This document shows, piece after piece, positions 1-5,829 of a stretch of 6,124 nt of DNA. The position numbers and the translations under genes were made by a program. Each line of letters begins with the position of its first letter. The first letter of the stretch is position 1. The stretch is from assembly GCA_030838305.1 (NCBI GenBank), contig JAUTWY010000296.1:1-6124 (forward strand), in the 5' to 3' direction. The notes under the pieces are model-generated. The model made no database searches. It saw only the letters and a program-made list of their open reading frames with translations, and was not told the origin of the DNA. The DNA comes from Acidobacteriaceae bacterium. Lineage in GTDB: Bacteria; Acidobacteriota; Terriglobia; Terriglobales; Acidobacteriaceae.

Positions 1-90
1 CTTGCCGCTTCATAAAAAGGAGAGAGGAGCAGCAAGGGTATCAACACGTCCTGAGCGTCATCACCCAGCTTTTCCATTGCGGATCGCAAG

Positions 91-127
91 GGCGGAGAGG
101 GAGGGATTCGAACCTTCGGTACAGGTC
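91..127 (-). pseudogene. tRNA-Ser 3'-end remnant (possible integration site)
   Basis: Read on the minus strand, this stretch gives the T-loop core GGTTCGAATCC followed by CTCCCTCTCCGCC. That is the layout of a T-arm, a seven-base acceptor 3' strand (CCTCTCC) and a G discriminator, as in bacterial tRNA-Ser. The bases before it (CCTGTACC on the minus strand) resemble the 3' strand of a class II variable arm, which is what suggests serine. No 5' acceptor partner (GGAGAGG on the minus strand), anticodon arm or D-arm is recognisable in the next 100 bases. The T-stem has one mismatch (A opposite C), and the end reads GCCC rather than GCCA. It is therefore a truncated copy rather than a working gene. 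Such 3' fragments are commonly left where an integrase has used a tRNA gene as its target; that role is inferred. Confidence 0.6.
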
Positions 128-230
128 TGAATCGCGTAAGAGCCGACGTTTGCGTAAGTTGCGCGGAATCAACCAGTTCAGAAATTCTCCCAAGACTGCG
201 TGCTCCCCATTCGACACGCTAAACAGTGCG

Positions 231-242
231 GCTTCGCGAAGC
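231..242. repeat. Perfect 12-bp palindrome
   Basis: GCTTCGCGAAGC is its own reverse complement. A second short palindrome, GAAGCTTC (238-245), overlaps its right side. There is no T-run after it, so it is not a typical terminator. Function is unknown; a protein-binding site or chance are both possible. Confidence 0.5.
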
Positions 243-271
243 TTCTAGAGGCGAAGGGCTGGCGATTGTGG

Positions 272-291
272 CTGAAAGTGGTCACTTTCAG
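272..291. repeat. Inverted repeat with 9-bp arms and 2-base spacer
   Basis: CTGAAAGTG and CACTTTCAG are perfect reverse complements separated by GT. The spacer is too short for a stable RNA hairpin loop without opening inner pairs, so a dimeric DNA-binding protein site or the terminal repeat of an insertion sequence fits better than a terminator. It lies about 380 bases upstream of the candidate promoter, which is far for an operator of this operon. Confidence 0.55.
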
Positions 292-323
292 AATCCCTTA
301 GCCGGGCTGATCGGGTTCGGATG

Positions 324-348
324 TGACTGCTTGCCCAGCGGGCAGTCA
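324..348. repeat. Inverted repeat with 7-bp arms and 11-base loop
   Basis: TGACTGC (324-330) pairs with GCAGTCA (342-348). A competing inner pairing, TGCCC (332-336) with GGGCA (340-344), would give a three-base loop. No T-run follows, so an intrinsic terminator is not supported. Function is unknown. Confidence 0.45.
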
Positions 349-519
349 TGAAATTGAAATTCTCTCTACTGGATGGATCGTTGAAGCCTGAATTTCCAGC
401 GATTGGCGGAATTTTTATGCCCGCGCTTTCTTCACTGGTCGCAACGCCGAAATCAGGTCAATCAGTGATTGGCGATGTTTCGTCAACTGATACGATTGCC
501 CAACGGGTGGCGGCTGCCG

Positions 520-552
520 ATAACTCCGGTTTGCCGACTATCAGGGAGTTAT
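520..552. repeat. Inverted repeat with 8-bp arms and 17-base loop
   Basis: ATAACTCC (520-527) is the perfect reverse complement of GGAGTTAT (545-552). The long loop argues against a simple terminator. The arrangement could be two binding sites for a recombinase or regulator, or the remnant of a mobile-element end. Confidence 0.4.
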
Positions 553-603
553 GGGCATCGTGACCCGGATCGAGATACGCTATCTTCGCTTTTGATCTTA
601 GTT

Positions 604-629
604 TGTCCCATTTTCGCTGACGTGGGACA
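604..629. repeat. Inverted repeat with 7-bp arms and 12-base loop
   Basis: TGTCCCA (604-610) and TGGGACA (623-629) are perfect reverse complements. It lies about 45 bases upstream of the candidate -10 element, so it could be an activator or repressor site for the operon. The motif also reminds me of sub-terminal repeats of IS21-type elements, but only a database comparison could show that. Confidence 0.4.
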
Positions 630-673
630 GTTCGTAAATTTCCGAATCCGCGCATTATTTCTACTAATCCAAC

Positions 674-682
674 TGCTAAAAT
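674..682 (+). promoter_or_regulatory. Candidate extended -10 promoter
   Basis: TGCTAAAAT combines the extended -10 dinucleotide TG with a five-of-six match to TATAAT. No good TTGACA-like -35 is found 16-18 bases upstream (the region reads CATTATTT), so activity would depend on the extended -10 or on an activator. Transcription would start near 689, giving a leader of about 60 bases before the first gene. It is the best-placed promoter candidate for the operon, but it is a prediction from base pattern only. Confidence 0.4.
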
Positions 683-696
683 GTGAAACCTCACAT
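681..696. promoter_or_regulatory. Candidate operator, ATGTGA-N4-TCACAT palindrome
   Basis: ATGTGA and TCACAT are perfect 6-bp reverse complements around AACC. The half-sites equal the CRP consensus half-sites (TGTGA/TCACA), but the spacer is 4 rather than 6, which is FNR-type spacing. The palindrome overlaps the end of the candidate -10 and covers the predicted start point, a position typical of a repressor site. The binding protein is not known; CRP/FNR-family or GntR-family regulators are possible. Confidence 0.45.
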
Positions 697-736
697 GCCT
701 TTCTTCTCGCTAGACTCTACAGCGGCTACACGCGGT

Positions 737-745
737 AGGAGGTGA
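737..745 (+). promoter_or_regulatory. Strong Shine-Dalgarno for the Fe-S subunit gene
   Basis: AGGAGGTGA is fully complementary to the canonical 16S rRNA tail (TCACCTCCT). It lies six bases before the ATG at 752, which fixes the start of the operon's first gene and predicts strong translation. Confidence 0.85.
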
Positions 746-751
746 CCCAGT

Positions 752-1417
752 ATGATCGAGAAGGCAAGTTCCAAGGCAATCCGAGAGCTGCCTGAAGATG
801 ACGTTGCCAAAAGTGTCTCTAGGCGCAACTTCATCAAAGGCGTCATCACCAGCGGTGTGGCAGTCTCTTCAGCGAGCTATCTGTTTCGCGCCTCCTCTCT
901 TCTGCACGGCCAGCAGTCGGCGGCTGTCGTAGGCCTGCGGCTGATTACTCTCAACGTCAACGGTCAACAGCGGCGCGTCGACGCGATGAAGCAGGAGACC
1001 CTGGCGTCGACGCTGCGTTACAAGCTGGGTCTGACCGGCACTAAGCTGGGATGCGACCGCGCTGAATGCGGATCTTGCACCGTGCTTATCGACGATGTTC
1101 CGTATTATTCGTGTTCGGTGCTCACCCATACGGTGCGTGGCCGGAAGGTTGTGACCATCGAAGGCCTGGCCAGCGCTGACGGGACTCTACACCCGGTACA
1201 ACAGGGCGTCATCGACGAACAAGGCTTTCAGTGCGCCTTTTGTATGCCCGGCTTCATTATGACTACAGTGGGTTACCTGAAAACCAATCCCAATCCGACC
1301 CGCCAGGAGTTGGCGCAAGGCATCTCGGGAAACCTATGCCGCTGCCAGGATTATGACAAGATTCTCACCGCGATGATGCGCGGCGCCGAGAATTTGCGGA
1401 GGTCTAACCTTGGATAA
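752..1417 (+). CDS. Tat-exported [2Fe-2S] subunit of a xanthine dehydrogenase-family aldehyde oxidoreductase
   Basis: This 221-residue protein is the electron-transfer subunit of a molybdenum hydroxylase and carries two [2Fe-2S] clusters. The N-terminus has a twin-arginine signal: SRRNFIK at 23-29, then a weakly hydrophobic stretch to about 45. The plant-ferredoxin-type domain has Cys101, 106, 109 and 121 (C-x4-C-x2-C-x11-C). The C-terminal helical domain has Cys161, 164, 196 and 198 (C-x2-C-x31-C-x-C), the family pattern. All eight ligands are present, so it should be functional. Length and Tat signal match E. coli PaoA (YagT) rather than cytoplasmic xanthine dehydrogenase. The signal sits about 20 residues in, behind a charged n-region. 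The last eight bases overlap the catalytic subunit gene. In PaoABC this subunit alone carries the export signal for the whole complex; the same is inferred here, since the two partner genes show no signal. Substrate class is not determined by this subunit. Confidence 0.93.
   Translation: MIEKASSKAIRELPEDDVAKSVSRRNFIKGVITSGVAVSSASYLFRASSLLHGQQSAAVVGLRLITLNVNGQQRRVDAMKQETLASTLRYKLGLTGTKLGCDRAECGSCTVLIDDVPYYSCSVLTHTVRGRKVVTIEGLASADGTLHPVQQGVIDEQGFQCAFCMPGFIMTTVGYLKTNPNPTRQELAQGISGNLCRCQDYDKILTAMMRGAENLRRSNLG
1398..1402 (+). promoter_or_regulatory. Shine-Dalgarno supporting a TTG start at 1410
   Basis: GGAGG ends seven bases before TTG at 1410, inside the end of the upstream gene. The next in-frame ATG is about 50 codons in, within the conserved a/b hammerhead domain, so the TTG is the credible start. 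Confidence 0.75.
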
Positions 1418-3932
1418 CAAGAAAGCCGTTGAGACTGCTAAAGCTACTGAGCGCCAGTACGGAGCCGGGTACAAGCTGATCGGCAAGAACTACCAGACCC
1501 CAGATCTATATGCGAAGGTTACGGGCCAGGCAAAATATGCCGAGGACTTTCGGGCGGAAGGTATGTTGTTTTGCAAACTGCTGCTCAGCCCAATGCCGCA
1601 TGCCCGCGTAAAGCACATCCAGACGAACGCGGCGCTAGCCATGCCCGGGGTCAAAGCGATTCTCACAGCGGGCGATCTTCCTGCCCCAGCTGATACCCTT
1701 ACCGACAATGGAACGGTGATCAAAGCCAGCAAGTGGGGCGAACGCGGCCTTACCAATGAACCGGTCTATCAGGGCGAACCGATTCTTGCAGTGGCCGCAG
1801 TTGATGAACTCAGCGCCGCGGAAGCCATCGAGAAAATTCAGATCGATTTTGAACTGCTTCCGTTCGTGATCGATCCACTCGACACCTTGCGACCGGGTGG
1901 TCCCAATCCCCGAACGGATGGCAATGTCTGGACTCGGCCCGCGGGGCAAAATCCGGGTCCGCCCGCGGTCACGGAACTCAAATGGACCAAAGCCGACTTC
2001 GCGGACGAAAAGCATGGCCGTCTTCCGATGGGCAAGGCTCCCGACGAGTGGTCGTATGGCGATGTCGATTCCGGCTTCAAGAATGCGGCGCTGGTTCTCG
2101 ACGAGACTTTCGTGACACCCGACACCAGCCATCAGACCCTGGAGACCCGCAGTGCGATGGCTTATTGGCAGAATGGCAAGGTTTACATTTACACGGGCAC
2201 GCAGAGCACCGCGCAAACGCTGCCCGCGATCGCGCGCTGGTTGAACATTAGCCCCGACAATGTTGTTTTCATCAGCGAATACACCGGAGGCGGCTTTGGA
2301 AGCAAGATCACCGGCGGCGTCTCGATGATCATCCCTGCTCTTCTGGCCAAGAAAACCAATGCTCCGGTGATGATGCGGATCAGCCGTGAGGAGGAGACCT
2401 TCATCGGACGCGCCCGTCCTGGTTTTCAAGGAAGGATGAAAGTCGGTTTCTCGAAAGAGGGGCGGATTACAGCTCTCGACATGTTCGTCATTTGCGACAA
2501 CGGTCCGTACGACGCAGTAGGTGATTCCGCTTCATCGGGCCGCATCGTCTCTCTGTTGTACCAGCCGCAAGCCATGCGCTGGCGTGGCGTGACGGTGCTG
2601 ACGAATACGCCGCCCCGCAGTGCGCAGAGTTCCCCGGGCGGCCTGCAGGGGATTGTCATCATCGAGCCGATCATCGCGAAAGCCGCGCGCAAGCTCGGAG
2701 TTGACCAGGTGGCGATTCGCCGCGTCAACTGCCCGGAAGGCAAGGCGCCGTTCGGACCAGCGGTGCAAGGAAAGCGGGGTTATGCCACCAGCGCATTCCT
2801 CAAAGAGGCACTCGACCGCGGCGCTGAACAATTTAAGTGGAGCGAGCGGGTTGCACGCACTCCGAAAAGGATCGGCACGAAAGTTCGCGGCGTCGGCGTG
2901 TCGCTGAGTTGTTACGTTGGCGGCACGATCGGATTCGATGGGCTTCTCGTCATTAAGCCGGATGGCCGGATCTCCTTCCAGTCTGGAATCGGCAACCTGG
3001 GAACAGAGTCGGTAATCGACGTGCACCGCGCGGGCGCAGAGGTTCTGGGTGTGCCGTGGGAGAAATGCGAGGTCGTATGGGGCAACACGACGAAGAATCT
3101 TCCTTTCACCTGCGTCTCCGGCGGTAGCCAGACAACTCATGCGATGACGCGGGCGGCGTATGCGACCGCGGTGGACGCCAAGAAGAAGCTTCAGGAAATC
3201 GCGGCCAAAAAGCTCGGCGGCAAACCGGAGCAGTACGAGGTCGCCAACGAGCGTGTTTTCCGCAAAGGCGGTGGTGCTGGCATGACTTTGGCTCAGGCGG
3301 CGAAATACGCGATTCAACTGGGCGGGGTCTACGATGGCCACGAAGCGGCCGCCGATCTCCACAAATTGACCAAGGCGTCCGTGGCAGCGCTGGCGGGCCA
3401 AGGCTTGGTGGCGGCGGCCAAGGACAACTACCCACGCGACGGATCGACGTTTTCCTACGTGGCCAGCTTCGCCGAAGTTGAAGTCGATGTCGAAACCGGC
3501 AAGTACTACATCGTCGATTTCCTCGCTTCTGCCGATGTCGGCACAGTAATCCATCCCCGAGCGCTGGGTGGTCAGGTGCTCGGCCGTTCGGTCTTGGGCA
3601 TGGGCCATGCCATCGGTCAGAAGTGGGTGTTCGATCCGCACTACGGCGAGATGGTCTCCAAGCGATTCCATCACAACAAACCACCGACGATTCTGGATGT
3701 ACCGGTTGATATGCAATGGACCGCGTTGGACATTCCGGATCCGGAGACGCCGGTGGGAGCGCGTGGTGTCGGCGAGCCGCCTGTTGCAGGCGGGTGTGCC
3801 TCCATCTTGAACGCGCTCTCAGATGCTCTGGGGGACGAGATCTTCCAGCGCGCGCCAGTGAACGCCGACACGATTCTGACGTCGCTCGAAGCGGGCCGGC
3901 CGATGCAACATCCCCTGATGGCCCACATTTGA
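1410..3932 (+). CDS. Molybdopterin-binding catalytic subunit, xanthine dehydrogenase/aldehyde oxidoreductase family
   Basis: This 840-residue catalytic subunit should hold the Mo-pterin cofactor and hydroxylate an aldehyde or N-heterocycle with water-derived oxygen. An a/b hammerhead domain starts near residue 36 (KVTGQAKYAEDF) and runs to about 155. The Mo-binding domains follow from about 214 (WSYGDVDSGF). The signature GGGFGSK is at 293-299, with GTQS upstream. The C-terminal GVGEPP (786-791) supplies the probable catalytic base Glu789, equivalent to Glu1261 of bovine xanthine oxidase. The substrate-channel segment reads PPRSAQSSPGG (401-411), where relatives such as PaoC, as I recall, have an Arg; here that position appears to be Ser407. 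Residues about 158-213 form a Pro/Trp-rich insertion between domains, partly explaining why it is longer than PaoC (about 730 residues). No signal peptide is seen, so export would rely on the Tat signal of the Fe-S subunit. The start is TTG and overlaps the upstream gene by eight bases. Whether the cofactor is the MCD form is unknown. Confidence 0.93.
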   Translation: MDNKKAVETAKATERQYGAGYKLIGKNYQTPDLYAKVTGQAKYAEDFRAEGMLFCKLLLSPMPHARVKHIQTNAALAMPGVKAILTAGDLPAPADTLTDNGTVIKASKWGERGLTNEPVYQGEPILAVAAVDELSAAEAIEKIQIDFELLPFVIDPLDTLRPGGPNPRTDGNVWTRPAGQNPGPPAVTELKWTKADFADEKHGRLPMGKAPDEWSYGDVDSGFKNAALVLDETFVTPDTSHQTLETRSAMAYWQNGKVYIYTGTQSTAQTLPAIARWLNISPDNVVFISEYTGGGFGSKITGGVSMIIPALLAKKTNAPVMMRISREEETFIGRARPGFQGRMKVGFSKEGRITALDMFVICDNGPYDAVGDSASSGRIVSLLYQPQAMRWRGVTVLTNTPPRSAQSSPGGLQGIVIIEPIIAKAARKLGVDQVAIRRVNCPEGKAPFGPAVQGKRGYATSAFLKEALDRGAEQFKWSERVARTPKRIGTKVRGVGVSLSCYVGGTIGFDGLLVIKPDGRISFQSGIGNLGTESVIDVHRAGAEVLGVPWEKCEVVWGNTTKNLPFTCVSGGSQTTHAMTRAAYATAVDAKKKLQEIAAKKLGGKPEQYEVANERVFRKGGGAGMTLAQAAKYAIQLGGVYDGHEAAADLHKLTKASVAALAGQGLVAAAKDNYPRDGSTFSYVASFAEVEVDVETGKYYIVDFLASADVGTVIHPRALGGQVLGRSVLGMGHAIGQKWVFDPHYGEMVSKRFHHNKPPTILDVPVDMQWTALDIPDPETPVGARGVGEPPVAGGCASILNALSDALGDEIFQRAPVNADTILTSLEAGRPMQHPLMAHI

Positions 3933-3942
3933 CCAAGATTTG

Positions 3943-3948
3943 AAGGAG
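3943..3948 (+). promoter_or_regulatory. Shine-Dalgarno-like site, badly spaced from the FAD-subunit ATG
   Basis: AAGGAG is the only good ribosome-binding motif in the 41-base gap after the catalytic subunit, but it lies 25 bases before the ATG at 3974. The frame is open between them, from a stop at 3941-3943, and reads VIRDV directly before that Met. A start at GTC 3959 or ATT 3962 would be better spaced, but these are not normal start codons. Confidence 0.45.
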
Positions 3949-3973
3949 AGTTAAGGCTGTCATTCGAGACGTA

Positions 3974-4969
3974 ATGGCTTCTTTTGAGCTGTATCAGCCG
4001 AGCTCCGTTGCCGATGCGCAGAAGGTTCTCGAACAGCATGGACCCGATGCCTGGGTGCTGGCCGGAGGGCTCGACAGCTTCGACTGGCTCAAGGATCGAA
4101 TCAGGAAACCTAAGGCTGTTGTCGATCTGAGCGGAATCGAGGAACTGCGGGGAATTCGCACGACTGGCGATGGTATCGAGATCGGCGCCATGACCACGCT
4201 CACGGAAGTAGTTAATCACTCCATCGTTAAACAGAAGTACGGGCTGCTGGCGCAGGCTGCGGAAGTGGTGGCATCGCCGCAAATCCGCAATCAGGGAACG
4301 CTCGGCGGCAATGTGTCACAGGACACGCGCTGCTGGTATTACCGTGGTGGTTGGCCGTGCTACCGTGCTGGCGGCAACATTTGCTACGCCGATACGCCGG
4401 AGGGCCGCAACCGCGAGCATGCGATTCTGCACGCGGACCGCTGCGTGGCAGTGAATCCCTCCGACACGGCTCCGGCCCTGATCGCGTTGGACGCCAAGTT
4501 TGTCCTGCGCACGCGCAAGGGTGAACGCGTGGTGGATGCTGAGGATTACTTCATCGGTCCTGAGATCGATATTACGCGGCTGCACATCCTGCAGCCCGGC
4601 GATCTGCTTATTGCCATTCGTATTCCATCCACCTGGGCGGGCGCGCAATTCTATTTTGAAAAAGTGCGGGACCGTAACGTTTGGGACTTCCCTCTCCTGA
4701 ACGTTGCCTCGGCCATGGTCCTATCCGGCGGCAAGATCGAGCGCATGCGAATCGCCGTGAACGGCGCCGCCGCTAGACCCTTAAGGCTGAAGGCAGTCGA
4801 AGACGCGGTTCGTAGCCAGCCGCGGAATGCGGCGACTGGCGAGATGGCGGGAAAGCTCTCCGTGCTGGGAGCGGTTCCACTGCAGTTCAATGCCTACAAG
4901 ATTCCGCTGATGAGAAATCTGGTGAAACGCGCCATCAGTGGAGTCGAGGAGGCCACATGGACTTCTTAG
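3974..4969 (+). CDS. FAD-binding subunit with predicted [4Fe-4S] loop, aldehyde oxidoreductase family
   Basis: This 331-residue subunit belongs to the FAD-binding (CO dehydrogenase medium-chain/PCMH-type) family and should pass electrons from the Fe-S subunit to the final acceptor. The first FAD loop reads VLAGGLDSF (28-36), a variant of the usual AGGTD. The second, TLGGN (109-113), is canonical. Right after it lies a Cys-rich loop with Cys120, 129, 137 and 157 (C-x8-C-x7-C-x19-C). Comparable insertions in PaoB (YagS) and 4-hydroxybenzoyl-CoA reductase beta bind a [4Fe-4S] cluster, so the same is predicted here. A C-terminal CO-dehydrogenase-flavoprotein domain follows from about 220. Length is close to PaoB (318). 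There is no signal peptide, so export would be by partnership with the Tat-bearing subunit. The ATG at 3974 is the first ordinary start codon, although the Shine-Dalgarno sits 25 bases away, so a start a few codons upstream is possible. The end overlaps the cytochrome b gene by 13 bases. Confidence 0.9.
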   Translation: MASFELYQPSSVADAQKVLEQHGPDAWVLAGGLDSFDWLKDRIRKPKAVVDLSGIEELRGIRTTGDGIEIGAMTTLTEVVNHSIVKQKYGLLAQAAEVVASPQIRNQGTLGGNVSQDTRCWYYRGGWPCYRAGGNICYADTPEGRNREHAILHADRCVAVNPSDTAPALIALDAKFVLRTRKGERVVDAEDYFIGPEIDITRLHILQPGDLLIAIRIPSTWAGAQFYFEKVRDRNVWDFPLLNVASAMVLSGGKIERMRIAVNGAAARPLRLKAVEDAVRSQPRNAATGEMAGKLSVLGAVPLQFNAYKIPLMRNLVKRAISGVEEATWTS

Positions 4970-5829
4970 AGTGGGCCACGAGTCCGTGGGGGCAGAGCGT
5001 CCCCATCCATATTGCCTGGTTCCTGATCTGGGTTGCAGTGATCGCGGGGTTGCTCTTCCTGATCGTTCACGCCATCTATGTGATGTACTTCGCCAAGCCG
5101 AGAGTTTTCGCGGCAGACGCTTCTTCCGCGGTTTCGGCCAGCATACCCAAGCGCGTTCCCCGGCACTCGCTGGTCGCACGGATTTTTCACTGGATCATGG
5201 CAGCCTCCATGTTCACGCTGCTGTTTACCGCCTTCCTTCCAAAGGTGGGTGTCCAGTTTTCCTGGGTGACCTATCATTGGATCGCCGGCACCGTGTTAAC
5301 CGTTTCCATCATCTTTCACGTCATTCATGCTTCCTTCTGGCTGGATTTCTGGTCGATTTGGCCCGACCGAATCGATCTGGACGATGCCTGGAAAAGGGTT
5401 CGCCGGTTTTTCGGAATGCCCGCGCCGCCGCCACGAAAGTTTGCCAAGTATCCCCTGGAAAACAAGCTCTTCCACGGTGTCATTATCTTGTGCGGCCTGT
5501 CGGTAATCCTTAGCGGCGTTTTCATGATGTATCGCGTGCGTACGATCTTTTTCCCTCGGAATCCGTATCTATTCAGCGATATGACCTGGGGCCTGATGTA
5601 TGTGCTGCACGGACTGGCAGGCGTAGGACTGATTGCGCTAGTGATGATGCACGTCTACTTCGGGCTCCGGCCGGAGAAACGCGCGATCACGAAATCGATG
5701 ATCTTCGGCTGGATGGACCGCGACTTCTATCTGGAAGAGCACGATCCCGAGCGATGGAAGGTCGAGACTGCCTCTTCGTCACCGACATCCAACCGGGTCG
5801 AAGGCCGAGGACTAACCGATGCTGGCTGA
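4957..5829 (+). CDS. Di-haem cytochrome b membrane subunit (formate dehydrogenase gamma/cytochrome b561-like)
   Basis: This 290-residue integral membrane protein should carry electrons from the periplasmic molybdoenzyme to quinone. Five hydrophobic helices are visible at about 18-44, 76-94, 104-130, 172-191 and 211-236. Basic loops after helices 1 and 3 and in the C-terminal tail place the N-terminus outside and the C-terminus inside. Candidate haem ligands are His78 (RIFHW, helix 2), His107 (YHWIAG, helix 3), and His218 and His232 (helix 5). The 14-residue gap of the last pair equals that of His155/His169 in E. coli FdnI. Helices 2-5 match the four-helix FdnI core, and helix 1 is extra. His121, His124 and His173 are further candidates. 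A Shine-Dalgarno (GAGGAGG, 4946-4952) lies four bases before the ATG, and the start overlaps the FAD-subunit gene, so the two are probably coupled. A role as electron acceptor of this enzyme is inferred from the operon. A cytochrome b belonging to another, unseen enzyme is less likely. Confidence 0.85.
   Translation: MDFLEWATSPWGQSVPIHIAWFLIWVAVIAGLLFLIVHAIYVMYFAKPRVFAADASSAVSASIPKRVPRHSLVARIFHWIMAASMFTLLFTAFLPKVGVQFSWVTYHWIAGTVLTVSIIFHVIHASFWLDFWSIWPDRIDLDDAWKRVRRFFGMPAPPPRKFAKYPLENKLFHGVIILCGLSVILSGVFMMYRVRTIFFPRNPYLFSDMTWGLMYVLHGLAGVGLIALVMMHVYFGLRPEKRAITKSMIFGWMDRDFYLEEHDPERWKVETASSSPTSNRVEGRGLTDAG

Larger units (their letters stand above)
128..673. other. Non-coding leader region rich in inverted repeats
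   Basis: I see no supportable gene here. The longest ATG-started frames (348-563 plus, 469-738 plus, 458-694 minus) lack a convincing Shine-Dalgarno, overlap one another and give peptides with no recognisable domain. The stretch contains five perfect inverted repeats (listed separately) and no clear promoter before about 674. It may be decayed mobile DNA between the tRNA remnant and the operon promoter, but no transposase remnant can be read from it. Confidence 0.5.

Noticed and set aside
128..230. Possible complete tRNA-Ser body upstream of the 3' end on the minus strand
   Set aside because: No CCTCTCC-type partner (plus-strand reading), no anticodon stem-loop and no D-arm could be found at the expected distances.
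3..245. Open stretch in frame 3 at the left edge, possibly the end of an upstream gene
   Set aside because: It reads through the tRNA-like sequence, giving the RGRDSN-type peptide typical of spurious frames across tRNA 3' ends, and shows no domain.
348..563. 71-codon plus-strand open frame in the leader
   Set aside because: No Shine-Dalgarno before the ATG, which lies in an inverted repeat arm; no recognisable domain, and overlapping frames of similar length exist on both strands.
458..694. 78-codon minus-strand open frame in the leader
   Set aside because: It reads through the inverted repeats and the candidate promoter and has no recognisable domain; most likely a chance frame.
2532..3716. 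Long minus-strand open frame of 394 codons opposite the catalytic subunit
   Set aside because: It is a shadow of the GC-rich catalytic subunit gene: Arg/His-rich, without a domain or ribosome-binding site.
3933..3973. Terminator or promoter between catalytic and FAD subunit genes
   Set aside because: The 41-base gap contains no hairpin with a T-run and no -10/-35 pair; the genes are most simply co-transcribed.
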